The notes: generated by a model not told the origin, from the sequence alone. 64,000 nucleotides of DNA from Desmospora profundinema (GCF_031454155.1 NZ_JAVDQG010000002.1:186001-250000), one strand, 5' to 3'; positions 8,955 to 18,268 are shown, numbered from the stretch's first letter. Numbers and translations are program-made.

Positions 8955-9108
8955 CAACCGTCATCCTTTTGCCATGCGTTTATTCCAAGTCCGACAGCCT
9001 CTGAACATGATACCACAGGTGAGAAGCCGATGAAAGGCAACTTCCCTGCTATCCTCCCACCTGGGGCTCCCTCTATTCCATGAGCCTGTTCATTCCATCA
9101 TCGGCCTT

Positions 9109-10134
9109 TTACGATTTCGCCAACCGTCTGGTGGATTCCCGCACTTCCAAGCGAGAAGGGAGCACCACTTCTTTTTTCGTCTGCATCCGCTCCGGGTGCT
9201 CCAACCCGTCCAAAAGCAACTGCATCGCTTCCACTCCCAATTCATAGGAGAGAATCCGGACACTGGTCAGGGGCGGATGGGTATAGGTCATCATCGGGGT
9301 GTCGTTAAAACCGATGATCCCCAGATCACTGGGTACCGACAATCCAGTATAATGGGCGAAGCGTAATGCGCCCAAGGCAAACAGGTCGTCTGACGCCAAC
9401 ACTGCATCAAAGGCGACTCCTTCAGAACGAAGACGGCACAACGCCTGGAATCCCTCTTCTTCGGAAAACTCCGTCGACACAATTCGTTCCGGTACCACCG
9501 GAAGCTGCCGTTCCAGCAAGGCTTGTTTGTACCCCTGCACCCGATCCGATGTCACCACCAGATCCCGAGGCCCGCTGATGAAGGCGATCGATTGATACCC
9601 TTGGTCCAGCAAGTGTAACGTCGCCTGATAGGAGGCATGAACGTTGTCATTATTGACCGACAGAGCCGGATGTTCGGCGCTGCGTCCGATGACGACGAAA
9701 GGGGTTTCTTCCTCCACCAGAGTGGAGATCAGGGTATCGTGAACCCGGGAAGTGGAGACGATCAACCCGTCCACGCGCCGCTCCCGGATCAGACGCAGAC
9801 ACTTTTCCCTTTCTTCTCTTTCATTCATGCTGATGGAAAGTAAAATATTATAATCCCGGAACTGGGCTACCGAGGACATCCCCCGCAACACCTCAGAAAA
9901 AAAAGGATTGGAGAAAGCCTGATCCGCCCGTCTGGACAGAGTGAACCCCACCGTTCGCGTGTTGGCCCGCGCAAGACTGCGGGCGATGGCATTGGGAACG
10001 TACTCCACTTCCTCCATCGCCCGCCGCACCTTCTCTTTCGTACGGTTGCTGATCCGGTCGCTTCCTGCGATCACCCGGGAAACCGTGGACGGGGACACCC
10101 CCGCGATTTTGGCTACATCTTTAATCGTCGCCAT
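9109..10134 (-). CDS. LacI-family regulator, probable MalR
   Basis: This is a 341-residue LacI/GalR repressor. The HTH reads MATIKDVAKIAGVSPSTVSR, followed by the hinge helix (VEYVPNAIARSLA) and a periplasmic-binding-protein-like effector domain ending SRLEVRESTRRLA. ATG 10134 lies eight bases after AAAGGAG; the longer frame has no ribosome site. It is the only LacI member seen in the window. Palindromic TGCAACCGKTTGCA-type sites precede malE and the GH15 gene, and a weaker one precedes this gene. Control of the maltodextrin module 6-13 kb away on the same strand is therefore inferred. Bacillus MalR and CcpA bind similar sites, so CcpA from elsewhere could share them. Confidence 0.85.
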   Translation of the reverse strand: MATIKDVAKIAGVSPSTVSRVIAGSDRISNRTKEKVRRAMEEVEYVPNAIARSLARANTRTVGFTLSRRADQAFSNPFFSEVLRGMSSVAQFRDYNILLSISMNEREEREKCLRLIRERRVDGLIVSTSRVHDTLISTLVEEETPFVVIGRSAEHPALSVNNDNVHASYQATLHLLDQGYQSIAFISGPRDLVVTSDRVQGYKQALLERQLPVVPERIVSTEFSEEEGFQALCRLRSEGVAFDAVLASDDLFALGALRFAHYTGLSVPSDLGIIGFNDTPMMTYTHPPLTSVRILSYELGVEAMQLLLDGLEHPERMQTKKEVVLPSRLEVRESTRRLAKS

Positions 10135-10189
10135 ATGGAAGAACTCCTTTATCCACTGATTGGCATCCGTGAGACCCGCATGGCACGGA

Positions 10190-10203
10190 TGCAATCGTTT
10201 TCA
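10190..10203. promoter_or_regulatory. Cre/LacI-type half-degenerate operator
   Basis: TGCAATCGTTTTCA lies about 60 bases upstream of the LacI-family start. It resembles the CcpA cre consensus and the operators seen before malE, which suggests auto- or catabolite control. Confidence 0.4.
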
Positions 10204-10284
10204 CCTCCATTATAATCGATCTAACGCACGAATTCTCGTTCCGGGATGAAATTTCTCTCATTTTCATGAATATCAAGGGAACAA

Positions 10285-10320
10285 ACAAACCCAGCTTCCA
10301 TCGTTGGAAGCTGGGTTTTG
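10285..10320. terminator. Terminator after thioredoxin-fold gene
   Basis: AACCCAGCTTCCA (10288-10300) pairs perfectly with TGGAAGCTGGGTT (10305-10317) around loop TCGT. It lies directly downstream of the thioredoxin-like gene on the minus strand. Confidence 0.85.
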
Positions 10321-10335
10321 GCATTCACCCGCTGT

Positions 10336-10893
10336 TTATTGTTTCCACTTGATATTGCAGCCGAGGCTCGGCTTTTGATCCGTTGGAACCGGTTTTCCCT
10401 GCAACAGGCGGTCTAATGCACCGCGGAGCGATTCACCCGTTACCGGAATTCCGTTCTCCGGCCGGGAATCATCCAATTGCCCCCTGTAAACCAGTTGCAT
10501 CTCCCCGTCAAACACATAAAAATCGGGCGTGCATGCCGCTTGATAAGTCCGGGCGGTCTCTTGGGTCTCATCAAACAGATAAGGGAAAGGATAGCCTAAT
10601 TCTTCAGCCACTTCCTTCATTTTTTCCGGTGAATCATCGGGATAGGCTTCTGCGTCGTTGGCATTGATCGCGATAAACGAAACTTGTTGGGGTTGATAGT
10701 CTTTCGCCAGCTGCACCAGTTGTTCCTGGACATGTTTGACAAAGGGACAATGGTTGCAGATGAACATCAAAACAGTCGCCCGTTCGGATTTTAATTCCTT
10801 CAGGGAAAGCGTCCGGCCGGAAACGACATCGGGCAATGAAAAAGAAGGAGCTTGGCTCCCCAGGGGAATCATGTTGGATTCAGTGCGTGCCAT
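10336..10893 (-). CDS. Thioredoxin-fold protein with CNHC motif (AhpC/TSA-like)
   Basis: The 185-residue protein of the peroxiredoxin/thioredoxin-like superfamily has VLMFICNHCPFVKHVQEQL, with C-x-x-C (CNHC) at the end of the first strand, and a cis-proline region (ACTPDFYVFD). No signal peptide is present, so it should be cytoplasmic. Proteins of this type are usually annotated as thioredoxin-family oxidoreductases without a known partner. The start at 10893 follows AAGGATGG. The same frame stays open to 11304, but that upstream part is the translation of an intergenic repeat and should not be included. Confidence 0.8.
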   Translation of the reverse strand: MARTESNMIPLGSQAPSFSLPDVVSGRTLSLKELKSERATVLMFICNHCPFVKHVQEQLVQLAKDYQPQQVSFIAINANDAEAYPDDSPEKMKEVAEELGYPFPYLFDETQETARTYQAACTPDFYVFDGEMQLVYRGQLDDSRPENGIPVTGESLRGALDRLLQGKPVPTDQKPSLGCNIKWKQ

Positions 10894-11003
10894 CAAACCA
10901 TCCTTTCCGGATTGAAAGTTTCCTGTCATTATCCTACCACAGATAAACCGGGAGGTTGGAATCCAGATCTCCCGGTTTGATTTTCTCATCTGAAATTGAT
11001 TGT

Positions 11004-11330
11004 TTAGGGTGGGACTCCGGGTCGGGTATGGCTGTCTTCGTTTCGTTGCAAAAAGCGCATAGCGAGACCGGGAACGAAGCGACCCAGGCGAGACTTGTGC
11101 TTTATGAGTACAAAGGATCTCAGTCATCCCACCACCCTCTCTTCTCACACCGCCGCCTGCTCTTTTATCTGCAACTGTAGTATTCGAGCGTGTCCTGATA
11201 AACCCATTGCAAAGGGAGAGGTCCGGTGTGACCGTCTTCGATCTCTTGCAAAAAGCGCAAAGGATCTCAGTCGGCCACACCGTCCTCACCATAACATCAT
11301 ACAAGCTTGAATGACCAGACAGGCCCTAGA
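11004..11330. repeat. Two adjoining copies of the intergenic inverted-repeat element
   Basis: The first unit runs from TTTAGGG near 11004 to GCAACTGTAGTATTCGA (11171-11187). Its interior is the conserved GTATGGCTGTCTTCGTTTCG, TTGCAAAAAGCGCATAGCG and ACGAAGCGACCCAGGCGAGA string, ending CCACCCTCTCTTCTC. The second, internally deleted unit runs from GTGTCCTGATAAACCC (about 11188) to TGACCAGACAGGCCCTAG (11311-11328), with GGTGTGACCG opposed to CGGCCACACCG. No gene is supported in 10894-11378. Open frames here are repeat shadows. Confidence 0.8.
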
Positions 11331-11378
11331 ACACATCTGAACTATCCGCAGGGTCCGAGACCCCAGGCCGAACAGGTC

Positions 11379-13400
11379 TTAAGCCGCCGGATTTCCTGCG
11401 GCCCCCTGATCCTGTCGTACAGGGGCTAATCGATTCAGCCACGCATCCAGCGCATGGTAGGCTTCCTCTGTTACCCACCCTCGTTGAAAACCCCGTTCCA
11501 ACTGCTGTTCTGCCTTGGACCTGGCGCACTCCCATTGGAGCTCCCGGATTTCGGCCCAGCGGGTATGCCCTTGTTCTTCCGCTTGTTGTCGTTGGTTTTC
11601 CAACTGAATCAAACGATCGAAACTCCGATCCAATTGTCGGTATAGTCGTCGTTCCATCCTCTCTTCCTGGTAGTACCGGTTTAAGAGCACCTGCAATTGC
11701 TCCAACTGTCCGCTTCGGGACTGCTCCAAGGGGTGATAACCGGCACGCTGGGCATCTTCTTCCGTTTGGAAGAAGACGCGCCACTCATCCGGAATGGATT
11801 CCCACTGGTCAGCAGGAACATATGTGCGGGTACGGTAATCACCCACCGGACGATACAGCTCATCTCCCCTCTCCCGGGCACGGAAGACAAAAGGCAATTC
11901 CAACAACGGATCAGCCGGGTCCCAGATTCCTTTGCCCGCATCCTTGGCTTCTTTCAGGGCACTACCGTAACGTTCCACTTCCTCGTTCTTGAAAGGCCAG
12001 ATGAAATACGTAACGGCATACCCCTCTTCCACCATCTTCAGATTGGTGTTGAGGCCGTCTTCCCGTACCACCTCAGCCAGCAGGCGGCCGTAACCATCCA
12101 GGGGTTCTTCGCCCAATTTCAAGGTGACCGTATCTCCAGGCGCCAACAGGGTTTCTAAATATGCACCTGCGCGTTTACCATGATCCATCTGATTCTGATC
12201 CTGTTCATTCTCCACCTTGTGATAGGTTTCGGCAGTATCGATATTCAGATAACGAACATTGGTTGCTCCCAAAACCGGATCCTTCAGGCGGATGGTGTCC
12301 CCGTCGACCACCCGTTCCACCACCGCCTGAAACTCGCGGCCGTCGGTGGAGGGCTTCTCCTTTTGCACATCGGAGACGGTCAGATCCGACTGTCCCCGGG
12401 GAAGCACTTGATACGTATCGCGATACTGGCTGGAGATCCCCGTCACCTGATACCAATGATCGCCTGCCAACTGGCTTAAGTCGATGCCGGTGCTTTCCCA
12501 GATCCGCAACGTCAGCGGATCAAAATCCTCGTTGATCACCGTCAAATTGGCCCCGCCGTTGTAATAGTCCGGCACGTTCCGGACAAACCCTTCCAGGGTG
12601 ACCAATTGCCCTTCCAGTGCTTCCGCTGCCTCCTGGTCACGGTACTGTTCAATGGATACGGTTTTGGCTTTTACGGGTTGGTTCCGCTCCTGGATCTCCA
12701 GCTCATCCACGAGAATCTGGGTGACGTTGTCATGTTCCCCCACCAAGCCTTCCACCCGTACCCGGTCCCCTTTTTTCACTTCGGGAAACCGTTCCGGGTT
12801 GTGGCTGAACAGTTGGATCCCCGCCTCCCCATCCTGTAGATAGACAGACAGTTTGCCCGGAAAAAGCAGCCCATTGTCCACATTGACCACACCCTCGGTG
12901 ATCACGCGACTGCCCATAGAGGTACGCGCTTCAGCGATGCTTACGGCTTCCGCCGGTTCATCCGAACCGTCCACCCAGCTGAAGGAGGAAGCGTTGCGCA
13001 AGCCGGGAACGGAAAAATAAGCGGCCAGATCCCCGCTGATCCGTACTTTTTTACCCAGATGATCCGGATGATCCACCAGATTCAACTGCTGTCGGACGGC
13101 ATTGTTGGGCAGTTGCACCGGCAACAGCTTGGCTTTGTCCCGTTCACCGGGATCATCAGCCAGCAACAGATTGGTGTTGACGGAGAACGGTGCTTCAAAT
13201 CGTCCCGAACTGAAAGAACTGGCGGTGTTGGTCGTGCCGACGATAAATCCCTCCACCGTGGCGGACCCCTCGTTGTTGGCAATCGCATCAGTGACCGAGA
13301 TCACCCCTGAAGCGGCCTGCCCCGTCTGCGGAATCATCGCCATCATCACCAGGGCGAACACAGCCAGCCACATGGTGGCTTGGCGAAAAAAGCGTTTCAT
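11379..13400 (-). CDS. Secreted multi-domain thermonuclease
   Basis: This is a 673-residue exported protein with a signal peptide (KRFFRQ, hydrophobic core, cleavage near TGQAAS). The N-terminal half holds OB-fold-like DUF6359/YhcR-type nucleic-acid-binding segments (about 31-340). A staphylococcal-nuclease domain follows at about 352-480: VERVVDGDTIRL, RYLNIDTAET, GYGRLLAEV and NLKMVEEGYA carry the usual catalytic Asp, Arg and Glu positions. The remaining 190 residues are charged helices. It resembles the nuclease part of Bacillus YhcR but lacks the 5'-nucleotidase domain. It probably degrades extracellular DNA or RNA for nutrition. The start is ATG 13400; its leader contains mutually exclusive hairpins. 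Confidence 0.85.
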   Translation of the reverse strand: MKRFFRQATMWLAVFALVMMAMIPQTGQAASGVISVTDAIANNEGSATVEGFIVGTTNTASSFSSGRFEAPFSVNTNLLLADDPGERDKAKLLPVQLPNNAVRQQLNLVDHPDHLGKKVRISGDLAAYFSVPGLRNASSFSWVDGSDEPAEAVSIAEARTSMGSRVITEGVVNVDNGLLFPGKLSVYLQDGEAGIQLFSHNPERFPEVKKGDRVRVEGLVGEHDNVTQILVDELEIQERNQPVKAKTVSIEQYRDQEAAEALEGQLVTLEGFVRNVPDYYNGGANLTVINEDFDPLTLRIWESTGIDLSQLAGDHWYQVTGISSQYRDTYQVLPRGQSDLTVSDVQKEKPSTDGREFQAVVERVVDGDTIRLKDPVLGATNVRYLNIDTAETYHKVENEQDQNQMDHGKRAGAYLETLLAPGDTVTLKLGEEPLDGYGRLLAEVVREDGLNTNLKMVEEGYAVTYFIWPFKNEEVERYGSALKEAKDAGKGIWDPADPLLELPFVFRARERGDELYRPVGDYRTRTYVPADQWESIPDEWRVFFQTEEDAQRAGYHPLEQSRSGQLEQLQVLLNRYYQEERMERRLYRQLDRSFDRLIQLENQRQQAEEQGHTRWAEIRELQWECARSKAEQQLERGFQRGWVTEEAYHALDAWLNRLAPVRQDQGAAGNPAA

Positions 13401-13541
13401 AATACCCGAATGCCTCCCCTTTTCCCCGTTGGATTACGCGCTGATTATACCGCACTATTGTTAATTTTTCTTCAGTTTTTTTGTGTAGATATTCTATTAC
13501 GTTAAAACGATCTATGATTGTACAAAAAACATCCTCCACAT

Positions 13542-13613
13542 GGTTTGCCACATCGTGCGATCCTTGCGGGCAACCGGTGTAAAGCGCGTCTCCAGGTAGC
13601 CGAGGGCCGGTTG
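13542..13613 (-). other. Leader region with two mutually exclusive hairpins
   Basis: In the leader of the nuclease gene, CAACCGG/CCGGTTG (13607-13613 with 13571-13577) competes with GGTTGCC/GGCAAACC (13569-13575 with 13542-13549), because both use 13571-13575. A T6 tract follows near 13525 on the minus strand. No known riboswitch consensus was matched. The remaining 13401-13778 interval holds only the endoglucanase terminator. Confidence 0.35.
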
Positions 13614-13686
13614 TTTGTGAAGTACAAAAAAATCGACTAAATAGGGAAGCTTTTTCTACCCGATTACAGTCTATCAACAAGACTAC

Positions 13687-13718
13687 AAAAACCTTTCACT
13701 TTATGTGAAAGGTTTTTT
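13687..13718 (-). terminator. Terminator after endoglucanase gene
   Basis: AAAAACCTTTCAC pairs with GTGAAAGGTTTTT around a short TTTAT loop and ends in a T-tract on the minus strand, about 60 bases past the endoglucanase stop. Confidence 0.85.
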
Positions 13719-13778
13719 GTTGCGGGTCCATCGATTCATTTTGTAATCTTCATACCTATCTCAGATCCCTCGTGGTCA

Positions 13779-15044
13779 CTACCGGTTCCGAATCTTGTCC
13801 CGAACCCATTGGCCGGCAGGCTTCAGGTTATCAGCCGTCCACTGCCCGCTCGAACAGGTACCCGTTTTCCAAACGGCACCGGACCGCCAGTCATCAGAAT
13901 AGTTCCAGTTGATCCAGCTGATCTCTTTGTCCTTCATGATATCGAGATAAGCTTGTGTGCTGTTAAAATCATTGGGACCGTCTCCCGTGTATTCCTGCGA
14001 CCCCCACTCCGTGACAAAGATCGGAATACGGTCAGCCGCCCAGGCTAACTCGTCGCGGTATGCCTGTCCGTGAGAAGCCGCGTAGAAGTGGAACGTATAC
14101 ATGATGTTCTCCGCATCGACCGGGTGATCGACGATGTCCCGGGCACTGCGGCCGTCGGAGATACCGAGGGAGGCCCAGCCGTGGGTGCCGATCAGGATCA
14201 CGGAATCCGGATCATGCTGACGGATGACCGGAATGATCTGATGCGCGTAATCCCGGATCCGGGACCAGCTAACCCCATTGGGCTCATTGGCGATATCATA
14301 GATAATGTTGGTCTTATCCCTGTGCTGTTGAGCAATAGCGGTGAAAAAAGTCTTGGCATGTTCCAGATTAACCATCGGATCACCCGGTGTTAATTGGTGC
14401 CAGTCCACCAGGACATACATCCCCCGCTCGGTGGCCTCTTCGATAATCCGATTCACCTGGGCCGTGAACCCTTCGGGGTCCGTCTCATAACCCCCTTCCT
14501 GCACATACAGAGAAACTCGCAAAATATCCGCGTTCCAGTCATATGCCAGCGTATCAAGGGAAGATTCCGTCACACAATTGCCCCATCCATACCATTGCAG
14601 ACCATGAGTACTCATGCCGCGCAGTTGAACCGAATTGCCGGATTGGTCACACAGCTTGGTGCCGCAGACATGCAACGGACCATGGGTTTCAATGGGTGTT
14701 CTCCCCTCAGGCTGAGCGGGTTCTTTTGGTTCAGCAGGACCTCCGGGCTGATCCGACTCTTTCGAACACGATCCCAAGTCTTCCCATACCCCCCATTCAC
14801 CAATCACGCGGGGCTCTTCTCCTCGTGTCCACCATTTCGCTCTCCATTCGTGTCCGTTGTGAGAAACCGTATCCCCTCCCGTGTATACCTGCATGCTGTT
14901 CCAAGCGGATGACGTACAATCGGGTGACGGTTCCGCCGACACAGGTTGGATCACCCCAGCGATACCGGCTAGAACAAGTGCTGAAATACCGATAAAGATA
15001 AGAATTTTCAGTAAATTTAATCCCGACAAATGTCTGATGAACAA
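13779..15044 (-). CDS. Secreted GH5 endoglucanase with N-terminal CBM5/12
   Basis: The start is TTG 15044, seven bases after AAGGAGAGG; the longer frame has no ribosome site. The 421-residue precursor has a signal peptide (LLKILIFIGISALVLAGI). A carbohydrate-binding module of the chitin-binding type 3 fold follows, with aromatic residues in VYTGGDTVSHNGHEWRAKWW, then a Pro/Glu-rich linker and a GH5 (endoglucanase) domain. The acid/base is E254 in YDIANEPNG and the nucleophile E346 in IFVTEWGS. It should cut internal beta-1,4-glucan bonds in cellulose-like polymers outside the cell. It is a single-gene unit with its own terminator and lies among maltodextrin genes without an obvious link to them. 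Confidence 0.9.
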   Translation of the reverse strand: MFIRHLSGLNLLKILIFIGISALVLAGIAGVIQPVSAEPSPDCTSSAWNSMQVYTGGDTVSHNGHEWRAKWWTRGEEPRVIGEWGVWEDLGSCSKESDQPGGPAEPKEPAQPEGRTPIETHGPLHVCGTKLCDQSGNSVQLRGMSTHGLQWYGWGNCVTESSLDTLAYDWNADILRVSLYVQEGGYETDPEGFTAQVNRIIEEATERGMYVLVDWHQLTPGDPMVNLEHAKTFFTAIAQQHRDKTNIIYDIANEPNGVSWSRIRDYAHQIIPVIRQHDPDSVILIGTHGWASLGISDGRSARDIVDHPVDAENIMYTFHFYAASHGQAYRDELAWAADRIPIFVTEWGSQEYTGDGPNDFNSTQAYLDIMKDKEISWINWNYSDDWRSGAVWKTGTCSSGQWTADNLKPAGQWVRDKIRNR

Positions 15045-15232
15045 CGCAATCCTCTCCTTATCACTTTCTTTTCCCTCTCCATGGACCGTCTTAGATATAT
15101 ATACCAACCATTTTATCAATCCATAGTATAACGGAAACGAATCTTCCTTTCAATCAAAATTATGAAAAAATTTTATAAAAAGTGACTACTCCTTATTGTA
15201 TTGCTCCATAGGGATTTTCATTTTAAGGCGTG

Positions 15233-15422
15233 TCTGAACCATCCATAGCGCGAGATCCCGGGTTGGTATGGCTGTCTTCGTTTCGTTGCAAAAAGCGCAT
15301 AGCGAGACCGGGAACGAAGTGACCCAGGCGAAACATGTGCTCTATGAGTGCAATGGCGAACCAAAAGCCATACCAACCCTCCCTTTTTCTCACGGAAAAG
15401 TGATGACCAGACAGGCCCTAAA
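15233..15422. repeat. Intergenic inverted-repeat element (complete copy)
   Basis: The left end TTAAGGCGTGTCTGAACC (15233-15250) opposes the right end TGACCAGACAGGCCCTAA. Inside, GGTTGGTATGGCT (15261-15273) pairs with AGCCATACCAACC (15366-15378), followed by CTCCCTTTTTCTC. The interior matches the copies near 11.0, 24.0 and 63.0 kb. No gene is seen in 15045-15533. Confidence 0.8.
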
Positions 15423-15533
15423 CAGACGACGGGTAGACCGGTTATGGAACCGATGCCCCCTTTGGACCGATGAAGTCACCTGATGCTCCATGTTTTCATA
15501 CTATAAATCAAAAAATAAGGAGTAAGAGAATCC

Positions 15534-15986
15534 GTGAAAAGACAGTTGAGATCAGGGATCCACATGCGTAGAAAAGTATACTTGGCCGGTCCGTTTTTTA
15601 ATCCTGAACAAATCAGATTAGTAGCCATGCTGGAAGGTCTATTAGCGATAAAAGGGCTGAACGTACACTCCCCGCGAAAACATCAAAGTCCCTTACCATT
15701 TGGATCGATGGGGTTTCGCAAACAAACTTTCGCTTCGGATCTACGTGCAATCAAACGAACAGACATCGTTTTCGCCGTTTACAACGATGAAGACCCCGGA
15801 ACCATGTGGGAAATAGGGTTTTCTTATTCTCTGGGAAAACCAGTAATCCTTCTAAATACGAAAGAAAAGAGATTAAATCTGATGATTGCGGAGTCTCTTC
15901 ATGCCTACTTAAACAGCTTGAATCAGGTCCTGCGATACAATTTTAATCGTCTCCCTCGCATTCCGTACACCGGACCGATTATTTGA
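15534..15986 (+). CDS. Nucleoside 2-deoxyribosyltransferase-like protein
   Basis: This 150-residue protein begins its fold with RKVYLAGPFFNPEQ, the Rossmann-like start of the nucleoside 2-deoxyribosyltransferase family. It then carries SDLRAIKRTDIVFAVYND (the D-x-x-x-I-x-x-xD substrate segment) and GTMWEIGFSYSLGKPVILL, with the catalytic Glu in the M-x-E-I-G-F motif. Such enzymes exchange or hydrolyse bases on 2'-deoxynucleosides. The GTG at 15534 follows AAGGAGTAAG at a somewhat long distance; ATG 15564 is an alternative. It is the only plus-strand gene among minus-strand carbohydrate genes and directly follows a repeat element. The real substrate is unknown. Confidence 0.75.
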   Translation: MKRQLRSGIHMRRKVYLAGPFFNPEQIRLVAMLEGLLAIKGLNVHSPRKHQSPLPFGSMGFRKQTFASDLRAIKRTDIVFAVYNDEDPGTMWEIGFSYSLGKPVILLNTKEKRLNLMIAESLHAYLNSLNQVLRYNFNRLPRIPYTGPII

Positions 15987-16097
15987 CAAATCCTCTGCAT
16001 TTTCTATCGACCGCCCCCCGCAATCATTTGCCGTAAAATACAAGAGTATTTTGTGTAGTCACCCGCCTGATCTACTACCATAAACAAAGAATTCCAC

Positions 16098-16126
16098 AAA
16101 AAAAGACGGGTATAGGACCCGTCCTT
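16098..16126 (-). terminator. Terminator after GH15 gene
   Basis: GACGGGT (16105-16111) pairs with ACCCGTC (16117-16123), and the minus strand continues into TTTTTTT. It lies about 40 bases beyond the GH15 stop. Confidence 0.85.
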
Positions 16127-16162
16127 TAAATGGTTCACCGGTAGCTTCAACTTCAAGACGCT

Positions 16163-18130
16163 TCACTCCACCACTTCTAAAGATGCGGACTCGTTCCCTT
16201 TCCCCGCCTCCATCCAATCCAGCACTGCCAGTACCAGCATGGCGTGAGACCATGTCAGGGGAACGACCCAAGCAGCTTCACCGGTGTTGCGGTCGATTTG
16301 TTCCGGCAGCAGATCCAGTTCGGTTCGGTGATGGACCGCCCACTCCAGGAGCGTTTCTGCTCCCTCCCGATCCCCCGCTTTGATTTTGTACAGGGCCAGC
16401 CACAACGTGGTCAAAATCCAGGGATTCCCTCCGATATAGGGATCGTCTTCATAGCGCAGGATGCCGCCCGCGGGTGAGCCGCCCAAAGCGTTTTCCACCG
16501 CTTGCGCCGTCTGTTGCACCCGTTTGTCGTGGATATCGAACAACTCAAAGGGTACATTCACCCCGAGTAGGCTGATGTCAATCACGGCATCTTCCCATAC
16601 CCGGTGGGTGGGATGCCCTTTGCTGTCTGTCTCCACCACCACCCGGTCGCCCCGGTTTTGTGCAGAGACAAACTCCTTGTCGGTGACGGCCAGCTTTAAC
16701 CCGCGCAGGAACGATCCCCGCTCCGGATTCCACAACTGCCGATCACAAGCTTTCTGCAACGCTTCCGCCGCTTGCCCCCACGACTGAGCTTTGGCTTGAT
16801 GCCCCAATTGCCGGGCAGCCGCCGCCGCTCCATTCAGCCCGCCGTAGACCGCAGCCGCCGAATAGGTATGCTCTCCGTTTCGTTCTTCCCACAAATCGCG
16901 GCTGGGCAGGGGAAGTCCCGTTTCCGGGTCGATAAAACCAACCAGAAAGTCCTCTCCTTTCCGGATCGTGGGCCACATTTCAATTAAGAATGCGTCCTCC
17001 CCGGTTTCCCGGTAATGCTGCCACATTCCCCACAGGATCGATCCGGTTTCATCGATCTGCAAACCCCAGTGAGGAGCCACCCGGCCATCCAGGTAGTGTC
17101 GCTGTTCCCAAGAGCCGTCGGCACTCTGAGCATTTGCTGCCCAGCGATAAAACCGGCGGGCCATGCCATGATACCCCGCCCGATCGATCGCCGTCGTGAT
17201 GTAGGCGGCATCCCGTCCCCAGCAATAAGCATAACCGCCGCAGCGGGTAAAGCCTTCATCAAACTCGGGAGCGGCGATTAAGCTGCCGTAATCCGGATCG
17301 CTCATCAATTTAAATACAATCAGAGAACGGCGGTACAAACGATCCCATTCCGGCCGCCCCGTAGCCACCGGCCGCGCCTGGGCCAGATAATCCGTCCAAA
17401 ACCGCACCGTCTGCTCACGCAAAACATCGGCACCTGTATCCCGTGCATAAGCAAGGGTCGACACCGCTGCCTCCGGTCCGTTGCCGAAGGCATAATAAAG
17501 GGTCAGGGACACCCCTTCACCGGGATTCAGCTCTCCCAAATCCCACATCAGGGCCCCATTGGCCTCCATCTCGATGTCGTTGCCGCCAAGCCGCCCTTGT
17601 TCCGCCTGCCGGCGGGCATCCCCCGCCTGGAAACCGGCACAGGCACGATCCGCACCGATCGCACAGGCGTATTCGTGACGGAAGTGGACCAAGGCATCCG
17701 CCCTCCGATCAAACGCAACCGTCTGATAATGAGGGTGTTCTGCCATCGGCATCGACGAATACTGGAAAAACTGAACCGGCCGACGTTTCTCCCCCGTGTT
17801 GGTCACCGTATACCGGCGGACCAATACCTCTTCCCCGACAGCGGCAATGTCCTCTCCTACCACTTCCCACCCATCCGGGTGATTGGCCCGTGTCACCAAG
17901 ATGGCCGTATCCTCTACATATTGCTGTTGATGCGTCCACGCTCCCTCGTGTGTCCACTGGACTTGTTTTCCCGTTCCAGGTGTAAACAGACCCACGAGAA
18001 TTTCATCCACATGCTGCGGAAAATCGACCCGCGGCCACCACAGACGAACCATTCGGCCCGTTTTCATCAACGAAGCCAACATTTTTCCGTTCCCGACTAC
18101 CGCATCAATGACATAAGGTTTTTTCGTCAT
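16163..18130 (-). CDS. GH15 glucoamylase / glucan 1,4-alpha-glucosidase
   Basis: The 655-residue protein has an N-terminal beta-sandwich (about 1-260) and a C-terminal alpha/alpha-barrel. The barrel carries GGYAYCWGRDAAYITTAIDR, the general-acid region SRDLWEERNGEHTYS and the base region LDLLPEQIDRNTGEAAW of family GH15. No signal peptide is present, so it should act on maltodextrins inside the cell, releasing glucose from non-reducing ends. MTKKPYVIDAV at 18130 is preferred over the ATG at 18160 because GGGAGTGG precedes it and family members begin here. A GCAACCGGTTGC operator 200 bases upstream links it to the MalR-type regulon. Confidence 0.88.
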   Translation of the reverse strand: MTKKPYVIDAVVGNGKMLASLMKTGRMVRLWWPRVDFPQHVDEILVGLFTPGTGKQVQWTHEGAWTHQQQYVEDTAILVTRANHPDGWEVVGEDIAAVGEEVLVRRYTVTNTGEKRRPVQFFQYSSMPMAEHPHYQTVAFDRRADALVHFRHEYACAIGADRACAGFQAGDARRQAEQGRLGGNDIEMEANGALMWDLGELNPGEGVSLTLYYAFGNGPEAAVSTLAYARDTGADVLREQTVRFWTDYLAQARPVATGRPEWDRLYRRSLIVFKLMSDPDYGSLIAAPEFDEGFTRCGGYAYCWGRDAAYITTAIDRAGYHGMARRFYRWAANAQSADGSWEQRHYLDGRVAPHWGLQIDETGSILWGMWQHYRETGEDAFLIEMWPTIRKGEDFLVGFIDPETGLPLPSRDLWEERNGEHTYSAAAVYGGLNGAAAAARQLGHQAKAQSWGQAAEALQKACDRQLWNPERGSFLRGLKLAVTDKEFVSAQNRGDRVVVETDSKGHPTHRVWEDAVIDISLLGVNVPFELFDIHDKRVQQTAQAVENALGGSPAGGILRYEDDPYIGGNPWILTTLWLALYKIKAGDREGAETLLEWAVHHRTELDLLPEQIDRNTGEAAWVVPLTWSHAMLVLAVLDWMEAGKGNESASLEVVE

Positions 18131-18198
18131 CCATTCCACTCCCATTTCATCCGTTGGCATCTATAGACCCCACCCGTCAGGGGTGCCGGATCCATCCA

Positions 18199-18268
18199 TG
18201 AGACGAATCCAGCGGGTGTGGCCGTTTTTCGTTGTAAAAAGTGCAAGCAAGGAGGCGGCGATTTGAAC
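18199..18268. repeat. Degraded fragment of the intergenic element
   Basis: GGTGTGGCCGTTTTTCGTTGTAAAAAGTGCAAGC matches, with several changes, the GGTATGGCTGTCTTCGTTTCG...TTGCAAAAAGCGCATAGC core of the repeat family. No terminal repeats are recognisable. Confidence 0.45.

Noticed and set aside
10894-11304. N-terminal extension of the thioredoxin-like frame
   Set aside because: It is the translation of the intergenic repeat; the same peptide (SRSRYALFATKRR) appears from other copies, and the real start at 10893 has a ribosome site.
13288-13680. 130-codon minus-strand frame over the nuclease leader
   Set aside because: Low-complexity composition unlike coding sequence, overlaps the nuclease signal-peptide region and the structured leader.
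15268-15483. 71-codon plus-strand frame
   Set aside because: It lies inside a repeat element; equivalent frames in other copies (24036-24227, 10956-11180) show it is a shadow of the repeat, not a gene family.
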